Assembly (NCBI GenBank): GCA_016713175.1
Contig: JADJPQ010000003.1
Span: 1 to 64,000, forward strand
Origin: Planctomycetota bacterium
GTDB lineage: Bacteria; Planctomycetota; UBA1135; UBA2386
Reading direction: 5' to 3'
DNA: 64,000 nt
In this document: one piece after another, positions 1 through 8,000 of the stretch
How the letters are laid out: each line of letters starts with the position of its first letter
Numbering within the stretch: the first letter of the stretch is position 1
Program-made: the position numbers and the translations under genes
The notes under the pieces: generated by a model
What the model was told of the DNA's origin: nothing
The model's input: the letters and a program-made list of their open reading frames with translations, nothing else
Database searches by the model: none

Positions 1-332
1 CGCAGCCGGGCGTCGTCGGCATCGCGGGCCAGCAGGCCGCGGCAGCCGAGGCGCAACGCCCGTTCGAGTTCGTCGTTGGTGGCGGCGGCAACCGCCAGCA
101 GTGGCGCGACCGCCTGCTTGTGGGCGGCCTGCAGCATCGCCTGCAGATCGGCCGGTGCATGGTCACCGGTCGTCAGCAGCAGTTCGACCTTGCCGGTCGC
201 CAGCGCCAGCAGCACCTGCGCCGGTGTCTGCATGGCGTGCGCTCCCGCCCCGAGCGTGGCGAGGCGTTCCACCCACCAGCGGCCGACCGCCGGATCGGGA
301 TCGGCCACCAGGATGCTCGGGTCGTTGGCCAT
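1..332 (-). CDS. Receiver-like (CheY-fold) domain protein, 3' part cut by window edge
   Basis: Read from the ATG at 332 toward base 1; it has no stop inside the window, so at least 110 residues are present and the C-terminus lies outside. The N-terminus SILVADPDPAV resembles the first strand and acidic pair of response-regulator receivers. A later strand, VELLLTTGDHAP, aligns with the strand that normally ends in the phospho-accepting Asp, but here a Thr takes that place. GCRGLLARDADD resembles the last helix/strand region. It is therefore probably a pseudo-receiver, or a receiver with shifted acidic residues. It lies 82 bases downstream of a STAS protein on the same strand, which suggests a partner-switching or two-component setting. 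Family by eye only. Confidence 0.55.
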   Translation of the reverse strand, partial: MANDPSILVADPDPAVGRWWVERLATLGAGAHAMQTPAQVLLALATGKVELLLTTGDHAPADLQAMLQAAHKQAVAPLLAVAAATNDELERALRLGCRGLLARDADDARL

Positions 333-414
333 GGCTCTTGCCGCCGGCTGGACTGCGTCCGTACGCGGGTCTGACTCCGCGTCCGGCACTCGACGAGATC
401 CGCGGAACGAACGC

Positions 415-805
415 CTACTTGGCGTTCTTGATCGCGGCCAGCGCGTCGTCTTCCTTGTCGAAGATCGACAGATGCTTGCTGATCCGCATGATCTCGAAGA
501 TCTTTGATGATGAACGGCTTGATGTTGCTCAGATAGAGCTTCGCGTTCCGCGATGCCGTCACGTTGTTGGCCACGATGATCAGCCCGACGCCGCAGGAGT
601 CGATGATCTTGACGTTGTCCAGGTTCAGGATGAAGTGCTGGAAACCGTCTTCGATCTTGCTGTTGATCGTTTCCTTCAACGACTCCTTGAGGGAGTCGGT
701 GACGTAGAAGTTCAAGCTGCGGTCATTGAAGGAGATGATGACCGTCTTGTCGTCGTTGAGCGCCGTGACGGACAGGCCCTGGCTCTTCTTGCCAACGATT
801 TCCAT
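415..805 (-). CDS. STAS-domain anti-sigma-factor antagonist (single-base frameshift)
   Basis: The ATG at 805 opens MEIVGKKSQG and a STAS domain of the SpoIIAA/RsbV type. The motif KIIDSCGVGLI carries the Ser (about residue 70) that such proteins use as the phospho-acceptor, although the following residue is Cys rather than Ser or Thr. After YLSNIKPFIIK (about residue 101) the frame breaks. Removing one A of the AAA on the coding strand (plus-strand TTT, 502-504) restores IFEIMRISKHLSIFDKEDD and a TAG at 415-417, giving a normal 129-residue STAS protein. Partner-switching antagonists bind an anti-sigma kinase to free a sigma factor or other target. The break is either a real mutation or a base-calling error; the intact downstream sequence favours an error or a very recent event. 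Confidence 0.8.
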
Positions 806-950
806 GGTTGCCTCGTGAGTCGCGCGGCCACCAGGCTTGGGTGCACGCGCGGCCGTCTCATCGACGGGCAACCCGTGTCGGGTTGAGCCTGCCTCCCGGA
901 TTCCGCGGGCCCGGCAGCGACGCGGGTAGCAACCGGCGATGCGAGCGGCC
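806..950. other. Intergenic region with short hairpin
   Basis: Lies between the stop of the Myb/SANT-like gene and the STAS start. It holds a perfect 7-bp inverted repeat (CAACCCG 869-875, CGGGTTG 879-885, 3-base loop). No T-tract follows on either strand, so a classical intrinsic terminator is not supported. Nothing else recognisable was seen. Confidence 0.3.
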
Positions 951-1721
951 TCAGGCGTCGGCAGCCGCAGTGTCGGATTCCGGCCTTTCTCCCGACGGGA
1001 CCGGCGCAGCGGCGCCGCCGCCCCGCACACCGGCGTAGCGGACCGCCACGTTGTCGCGTCCCAACCTGGCCAACAGCGCCGGACTCTTCTCCAGGCCCAG
1101 CCGATGGGCCTTGTTGGCCACCGCGGTCACCGAACGCCCCAGAGCGGTGGCGACCGCGTGGTTCTCGAGGTCAGGATAGAGCTGCCGCAGCCGTTCGGTC
1201 TCGTCGGACCGCCAGCGCGGCATCGGTTGTGGCGCCGACTGCCGGCGAACGACCAGTTCGTGGGCCAAGCGCTTGTCCTTGGCCAGACACATCCGGCGCG
1301 CCTGCGCGACGATCTCGGCGCGGGGACGCAACAGACAGACCTCCAGGTCGGCGTCGGTGCGGGTGCCGAAGAACTGCCGCATACGGGTCAGTTCGGCGCG
1401 CTGCCACGGGCCGCCGCCCAACGCGGCCCGCAACTGTTCGGCGCGGCGCATCACCTCGGCCGGTGTGCGCCCGAGCATCACCGCGAGCAGTCGCGAATCG
1501 ACCACGCCGAACGAATCGCGCAACTGCCGGTCCTCGTCGCCGGTCCACGGCGTCTTCTTGATCGGCACCCGCAGCAGTTCGAGTGCCTTCTTGCGCACAC
1601 TGTCGGGGGAACGCCGCAGTCGCGAGGCGGTGTCGTCGACGCCACGTCGTGGCAACAACTGCCGCAACCGGGTCAGTTCCTGGACGGACCAGTTGCCGCG
1701 CCGGCGCGGGCGCGCGGTCAC
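951..1721 (-). CDS. Protein with four tandem Myb/SANT-like helix-turn-helix repeats
   Basis: 256 residues from a GTG at 1721 whose last bases overlap the TGA of ptsI (GTGA), a typical translational-coupling junction. Four units each begin with a Trp (W11, W59, W106, W170) followed by an acidic/basic helix (NWSVQELTRLRQLLP, PWTGDEDRQLRDSF, PWQRAELTRMRQFF, RWRSDETERLRQLYP) and end in an R-x2-3-AV-x-KA-like recognition helix. The fourth (LGRSVTAVANKAHRLGL) is the clearest and resembles GcrA-type and bacterial SANT/Myb-like domains. The C-terminal ~40 residues are Gly/Ala/Pro-rich and probably disordered. The likely role is DNA binding, target unknown. Coupling to enzyme I of the PTS is notable but does not establish a functional link. 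Confidence 0.65.
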   Translation of the reverse strand: MTARPRRRGNWSVQELTRLRQLLPRRGVDDTASRLRRSPDSVRKKALELLRVPIKKTPWTGDEDRQLRDSFGVVDSRLLAVMLGRTPAEVMRRAEQLRAALGGGPWQRAELTRMRQFFGTRTDADLEVCLLRPRAEIVAQARRMCLAKDKRLAHELVVRRQSAPQPMPRWRSDETERLRQLYPDLENHAVATALGRSVTAVANKAHRLGLEKSPALLARLGRDNVAVRYAGVRGGGAAAPVPSGERPESDTAAADA

Positions 1722-3490
1722 CGCCCGGTCCCTCCGGCATCGCCCGACGCCAGGAAGCGATCCCAGCGCACCCGCACCCGATCCTGCACCAGTTTGCGGA
1801 CGGCCGTGGTCGAATCGGCCGCCAGCGCCTGCGCCGCCAGTGATCGGCACTCGCCGAGCGAGAAGCTGCGCAGCGTCAGCTTGACGCGCGGTACGAACAC
1901 CGGCGCCATCGACAGTTCGCGGAAGCCCAGGCCCACCAGCACCGGCGTGAACACATGGTCCCCAGCGATCTCACCGCACACCGCCGCCGGCTTGCCCGCC
2001 CGCGCGCAATGGTCGGCGATCTGTTGCAGCACGCGCAACACACCCGGATGGAACGGATCGTACATCTTGGCGACGCGCTGGTTGTCGCGATCGACCGCCA
2101 GCAGGTACTGGACCAGATCGTTGGTGCCGACCGAGACGAAATCGCACAGCGGCAGGATCTCGGGCAGCACCGGCACCACCACCGGCACTTCCACCATCAC
2201 CCCGAGTTCGATCTGCGGATCGTGTTCCTCGGCGTTGTCGCGCAGGTCGCGGACCAGCTGGTCGAGCACGTCGCGACAACGCTGCACTTCGCTGCGCGAG
2301 GTGATCATCGGCAGCAGGATGCGGGCGTGGCCGAGCGCGCCGGCGCGCAGGATGGCCCGCATCTGCGTGAACAGGATGTCCGGCCAATCCAGGCACAACC
2401 GGATGCCGCGCCAGCCGAGCACCGGGTTGCGTTCCTCGGGCATCCGCAGATAGCGCAGCGGCTTGTCGCCGCCGACGTCGAGCGTGCGGAACGTCACCGG
2501 CTTGCCGCCGGCCCCCTGCATCGCCCGCCGATACATCGCCACCTGTTCTTCTTCGGTCGGGAACTGGCGCCGTTCCATGAACGCGAACTCGGTCCGGAAC
2601 AGGCCGATGCCCTCGATCGGTTCGGTCTCCAGACTGTCGAGATCGCGAACGCCTTCGACGTTCGCGTGCAACCGGACCGCGACGCCATCCGTGGTCACCG
2701 CCGGTTGAAAGCGGACCTCGGCGATGCGCTGGTCGATACCGCGCTGTTCGCGCAGCCGCAACTGGTACTGGGCGAGTTCATCGGCGTTGGGGTCGAGGAT
2801 CACCGTGCCGGTGTTGCCGTCGACCACGACGGTGGTGCCCGACCCAGCTCGTACCAGCACGTCTTCGACGCCGACGACCGCGGGAATGCCGAGTGATCGC
2901 GCCAGGATCGCGCCGTGCGAGTACTTGCCGCCGTGGGCGGTGACGATGCCGCGGATGTGCTCGCGATCGAGGATGCCGGCGTCGCTCGGCAGGAACTCGT
3001 CGGCGGCGAACACATAGTCGCGGCCGTTGGCGGTGTAGCGCGTGCGATCGCGGGCCATCAACGCACCGACCAGCTGACGACCGATGTCGCGCAGGTCGGC
3101 CGCGCGTTCGCGCATGGCCGGATCGGGCATCCGCTCGAACACTTCCTCGTAGCGCGCGATCACCCGCTGCAGCGCCACCTCCAGGTTGACGCCGTGCAGG
3201 TCGATCTCGCGGGCGACGTCCTGGCGGAACGTCGGATCGTGCAGGATCGCCAGCTGCGCGTCCCAGATCCGCACCTCGTGCGCGGTCAGCTCGCCGGCGA
3301 GCTGATTCTGCAGGTCGTGCAACGAACGGGTGACCTCGGCCACCGCCTCGGTCAGCCGTCCCTTCTCCTTGTCGACATCCTCCGGTGCGACCTTCCAGGT
3401 CGGGATGTAGTCGAGCGTGCCGTGGAAGTGAACCAACGGTGCGATGGCCACTCCGGGGGCGGCAGCGATGCCTTTGAGCTTGCGGGACAT
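1718..3490 (-). CDS. ptsI: PTS enzyme I (phosphoenolpyruvate-protein phosphotransferase)
   Basis: 590 residues from the ATG MSRKLKGIAAAPG; the longer upstream frame has no domain content. Enzyme I autophosphorylates from PEP and passes the phosphate to HPr in the cytoplasm. The phospho-His motif GGKYSHGAILARSLGIP is present with His192, next to E. coli His189 in position. The PEP-binding barrel is clear: FRTLDVGGDKP, NPVLGWRGIR, GVMVEVP, VSVGTNDLVQYLLAVDR and the active-site Cys in VCGEIAGD. Length is normal and there is no GAF domain, so it is PtsI-like rather than PtsP. No HPr or EII gene is nearby, so it may serve a regulatory PTS, as is common in bacteria without sugar EIIs. A divergent gene starts about 100 bases upstream. 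Confidence 0.93.
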   Translation of the reverse strand: MSRKLKGIAAAPGVAIAPLVHFHGTLDYIPTWKVAPEDVDKEKGRLTEAVAEVTRSLHDLQNQLAGELTAHEVRIWDAQLAILHDPTFRQDVAREIDLHGVNLEVALQRVIARYEEVFERMPDPAMRERAADLRDIGRQLVGALMARDRTRYTANGRDYVFAADEFLPSDAGILDREHIRGIVTAHGGKYSHGAILARSLGIPAVVGVEDVLVRAGSGTTVVVDGNTGTVILDPNADELAQYQLRLREQRGIDQRIAEVRFQPAVTTDGVAVRLHANVEGVRDLDSLETEPIEGIGLFRTEFAFMERRQFPTEEEQVAMYRRAMQGAGGKPVTFRTLDVGGDKPLRYLRMPEERNPVLGWRGIRLCLDWPDILFTQMRAILRAGALGHARILLPMITSRSEVQRCRDVLDQLVRDLRDNAEEHDPQIELGVMVEVPVVVPVLPEILPLCDFVSVGTNDLVQYLLAVDRDNQRVAKMYDPFHPGVLRVLQQIADHCARAGKPAAVCGEIAGDHVFTPVLVGLGFRELSMAPVFVPRVKLTLRSFSLGECRSLAAQALAADSTTAVRKLVQDRVRVRWDRFLASGDAGGTGR

Positions 3491-3594
3491 GCCGTGGCAT
3501 CGGGTTTTCCAGCACCGCGTCGGCGAATGCAACATGCCGGCTTCACCCGGGGGGCTTTGGCGGTCGATCCAAGCGACGGACGAACGGGAACGCC

Positions 3595-5004
3595 ATGACC
3601 AGACCAGGCCACGATTCTGCTTCTGCCGACGCACAGCCCGGGTTCCTCGAGCACGAGGACCCCGCCGCGACCGGAGACCACCTGTCGGCAGACGACGGCC
3701 CGCAGCACTTCCTGGGCGACGACGGGCCCGCCGAGGCGCCCCCAGAGGCTCCGGCGCCGCCGGAGCGGCGCCTCCGGCTTCGCCGCTCCGCCGACCGGGA
3801 AGCCGTGACCGGCGGCACCGGGGTGGCGCTCGGCGTGACGACGATCCTCGCCGGGCTCGCGCTCGGCATCGCCCAGCACTTCGTCGGCGGCACCAACCTC
3901 GACCGGCTCGGCACGTTCGGCATCAACGCGACGACGATGGTCACGCTCGGCGCAGTCATGGCAGGCACGGCACTGGTCCGCCGCCACGTCAGTCGCACGC
4001 TGTCGCGGCTCGACGCGGTGATCGCCCACCAGGACGAGACCGCCGAGGTCGTGCAGAACGATCTGCTGTTCCTGGTCGAAGCGCAGAACGCGCAGACGCA
4101 GCGACCGCCGGCCGCCGGCGAGGAGCTGCAACGGGTGATGCTGGCGATGCAGCGGCAGGACGAGAAGCTGAACAACATCACCAAGGCGTTGAAGATGTAC
4201 GGCAAGCCACTGATGGAGATCTCCAATCAGGGCGCCGACGCCGTGGCGGCGGTCGCGGCGCAGAAGACGCACTTCGACGGCCTGCTCGAGTCGAGCCGCC
4301 AGGGCTTCCAACGGCTCGAGACCGGGCTGCGCAATGCGATGTGCAAGAAGGAGATCGACGACCTGCTGGGCAAGGTCACCGAACTGCAACAGCAGTCCGG
4401 CGCCGAGCTGCGGGCGTTCGCCGAACGGATGCCGCGGACCGACCAATTGCAGCAGCAACTGGTCCGCGTCGAAGCGACCGTGCAGGCGCTGGCCCAGCGC
4501 GGCGACGATGCCGAGTTGCGCAAGAGTCTCGTGCGGCTCGAGGACGCGACGCAACGGGCGTCGGAGCAGCTCGGCAGGCTGGCGCAGGGGGAATCCGTTC
4601 AGTCGGCGGCGCAGCGGCTCGAACAGCGGCTCGACGCCACCGCCCAGAAACTGACGGGTGGGCTCGACGCGCTGCGGCAGGGCAACCTGGGGGCGCTGGA
4701 GACGACGTTGCGCGACATCCAGCGCGAGGTCGCGGGCGTGGCGACGTCGGTGGCGCAGATCCAGTCAGCGGTCAAGAACGGCGCGTTCAAGGCGGCGCCA
4801 ACACCGGCGGCGGCGCCGACGCCAGCAGCCACGACCATGCCGGCACCGACGAATCAGGCTCCCGCGCCGGCGGCTGGCGATGCCCCGGCAGCAGCGGTGT
4901 CCGATGCGCAGGCAGGCGCGCAGCAGAACGCCACCGGCACGCGCGCGACCAGCGGCAAGAACGTGCTGGGCGCGATCGCGAAGCTCAAGCAGATGAAGAA
5001 CTGA
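3595..5004 (+). CDS. Two-TM membrane protein with long coiled coil and Ala/Pro-rich tail
   Basis: 469 residues, no family recognised. Residues 1-70 are acidic and Pro-rich, then two hydrophobic segments (about 73-97 and 107-128) are separated by a short polar loop. Residues 130-395 are rich in Gln, Glu, Leu and Arg in heptad-like order (for example LQQQLVRVEATVQALAQRG), and residues about 395-440 are Ala/Pro/Thr low-complexity. The overall plan resembles membrane-anchored coiled-coil proteins such as chemoreceptor-like or RmuC-like scaffolds, but no HAMP, signalling hairpin or nuclease motif is seen. Its last 20 bases overlap the 3' end of the convergent synthetase gene. Function unknown. Confidence 0.75.
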   Translation: MTRPGHDSASADAQPGFLEHEDPAATGDHLSADDGPQHFLGDDGPAEAPPEAPAPPERRLRLRRSADREAVTGGTGVALGVTTILAGLALGIAQHFVGGTNLDRLGTFGINATTMVTLGAVMAGTALVRRHVSRTLSRLDAVIAHQDETAEVVQNDLLFLVEAQNAQTQRPPAAGEELQRVMLAMQRQDEKLNNITKALKMYGKPLMEISNQGADAVAAVAAQKTHFDGLLESSRQGFQRLETGLRNAMCKKEIDDLLGKVTELQQQSGAELRAFAERMPRTDQLQQQLVRVEATVQALAQRGDDAELRKSLVRLEDATQRASEQLGRLAQGESVQSAAQRLEQRLDATAQKLTGGLDALRQGNLGALETTLRDIQREVAGVATSVAQIQSAVKNGAFKAAPTPAAAPTPAATTMPAPTNQAPAPAAGDAPAAAVSDAQAGAQQNATGTRATSGKNVLGAIAKLKQMKN

Positions 5005-8000
5005 CGACCGGCGCCCGCATGCCGGTCGCGAGCAGGGTCTCCGCCGGACCGCGGCGCCAGCGCCGCAGCCAGCGCGGGCTGAGCAAGGTGGCCGCGAGCA
5101 GATATCCGCCCGCCGCACCGACCCCGACGCCTGCCGACCAGTCTTCCGCCGGCCACCACAGCCGCAGCGGCGCATAGACCAGCAGCAGGTGCCCGAGATA
5201 GTGCGTCAGCGACAACCGCCCGATCGCGGCGATCCTGCCCACCACGCCCGGCGCCGCGCGTTCGCGCAACCACCACTGCGCCGCGACCACGACCGCGATC
5301 GCCTGACTGCCGATCAGCAACGCAAATGCCAAGGACGTCGGCTGCCAGGTCGCCGACAACCACGGCGCCACGTCGTCGAATGGCCCGGGCGCACCGTCGG
5401 CCTCGCCGATCAGCACTTCCGCCAGCAGAGCGAACGGCACCGCCAGCCAGCACCAGCGCCGCAACCGGCTGAGGTCGGCACCGACCCGCACGAGCGCGGC
5501 GCCGAGCAGCGGCAGGCACAACCACGGCAGCAGCGGATAGCTGCCATCGATCAGGAAATAGCGCAGCGTCGCCAGGCCGAACTCGCGGTTGGCGACATGG
5601 GTGCCGTCCTCCAGACAGTCGATCTCGACCCACGGCGCCGCCAGTTCGGCGATCATCGGGGTGAAGCCCAACAGCGCGATCGCCAACCCGATGCACGCGG
5701 CGACACCGCGCCGACTGGTGAACGCGACGATCGGCAACAGCATCGCCATCGGCAACAGCACTTCGGTCGGCCAGACGAACCACCACAGCGGCAGACCCAT
5801 CGCCGCCAGCGCCAGCGCCCGCCGCCACACCCAACGACCGGCATGCACCCCCCGCCGATGCACCTGCAGCGACCAGCTCGCGCCCGCGAGCAGCAGGAAC
5901 AACGCGGCCGGCTTGCCGTGCAGCAACGACGCCAGCCACGCCACCAGATCCCCGAGCCGGCTGCCATCGCTCTGGTCGGGCGCAAAGTGCAGGAACACCA
6001 TGCCGATGACCGCCAGACCGCGCGCGAAGTCCAGCGCCAGATCGCGCCCCGGAGTCCGTTCCGGCAACGCCGGCGCCACCGCCGGCGGCGGCGGCATCGC
6101 CGGGACCTGCTGCGTCGGCGCGCCGCCCCAGCACCGGCCCGCCGGCAACACTTCGTGCTTCATCACCACGCTGTGCGGCAGCACGCTCGCGCCATCGCCG
6201 ATGTCGGCCCCATACAGGATCACCGTCCCGCGCCCGACGTCCGCGTTCCTGCCGATGCGGACGCGATCGATCTTCAGCACGCGATCTTCGAAGCTGTGCG
6301 CCTGGAACAGCGCATGGACCGTCGCGCCATCCTGCAATTCGAGCATGTCGGGATCGACGACCTGCGCGAACCCTTCCCCAAGCACGACCCGCCGCCCGAC
6401 CTTCACGCCGACGCTGCGCAGGAACTGCCCGAGCAACAGCGTGCCTTCGAGCTGCGCCAGCAATGCCCGCGCATTGCGGTTCCAGACCACATAGAGGAAG
6501 TCCCACCGGCTGGCCCAGCACGACCACAACGCGTGTTGCCCGGGGCGGACGCGCCCGAGCAGCAGCCACTTCAACGCGACCACGAACAGGGCCTGCAGCG
6601 CGGCGATCGCGAAGGTCACGCCGGTCAGCGCCCACCAATGCCATGCACCGGTGACGGCGATCTGGACCGCACCGGTCCATTGCAACCACAGTGCGGCCAG
6701 CAGCAGCGGGATCGCCGGCAAGGCCATGCGCGCGGCTTCCCAGGACACCCGGTTGCCCCAGCGCAGCCAGTCCGGCTCATGCGTCAACCGCCGATCGACG
6801 GTGACGACCTCCCGATTGGCGAGCGCCAGCGGCGGCTGGCCGAACCAGCCACCACCGTTGGCCATCAGGCGCGCATCGGCCGTCGTGCAGACGCCGAGCA
6901 GCAGACCGTCGGGCAGCCGTTCGCCGGCGGGAATCACCACGTGATTGCCGAGGAACGTGTTGGCGCCGAGGCTGGTCGCCGCCACGGTGACCGTGCCCGC
7001 CTGCAATCTCGGCGCACCGAGATAGACACCATCGGCAAGAAAGCTCTCCGCACCGATCGTCACCTGTTCGGGCAGCACATCGATGATCGTCGAGACCTCG
7101 CAGCCCCGGCCGATCCGCATGCCGGCAAGCCGCAGCCACGCCGGCCAGAACAGGGTGCCGCTGAGCCAGTTGCCCGCCGCGTGCACGAGTCCCGTCCGCC
7201 ACCAGATCCGCAGATAGACCGCCGACCAGCGCGAATGCACGCCGGCCGGCACCGGCGCCGTCCACCGCAGCAGCAGCGCCTGGCCGAGCAGGGAGACCGG
7301 CAGCGCGATCACGGCGACACCGATCATGGCCCAGACCCATCGCGGGGAAGTCCACGGCCCGCGCCCGGTCAGCCAGTCGACGATCTGGACCGCATCGATA
7401 CCGGCGATGGCGAGCAGCGCCGCCAGCGCGACCGCCAGGGGCATCATCGACAGCGGCGCCTGCAACACCGCGAGCGTGAACGCCGCGAGCGCGTGCGTCC
7501 ACTGCGACCACGGCCGATCCCCGACCATCACCGCGGGCACGGCGGGCGCCGGCCCGGCCGGCAATGCCGGCACGCCGTCCATCCTGGTCGCGGCAGCGAC
7601 CGTCGTACCTGGCGTCACATACGACAGCGCCGTGACCAAGGCGTCCTCGCCGACGACGACACCCGAACCGACGCCCGCGCGAACGTCGAGCACGCTGCGC
7701 GCGCCGAGCCGCACCGGCCCGAAGTGCAGTTCGCCGCGTTCGAGTTCGGCGATGCCGACATGCGCTTCCTGCGCCAGCGTGACGTCGTCGCCGATCTCGA
7801 GCAGGTCCCAACCACCGCTGCGCAGATCGACGCCCCGATGCACGTGCAATCGGCGGCCGATCCGTGCCCCGAGCGCGCGCAACGCCAGCGTCATGAACAC
7901 CGTGCCTTCGAGCAGCGACCACGGGACGGCCCGCGCCGCGCGAACGACCAGCCAATGGCGCAGATGGAACCAACCCCACAGCGGCTGGCGACCGGCGCGA

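Noticed and set aside
869..885. Hairpin taken as intrinsic terminator after the Myb/SANT-like gene
   Set aside because: No T-tract follows the stem on either strand, so kept only as an inverted repeat.
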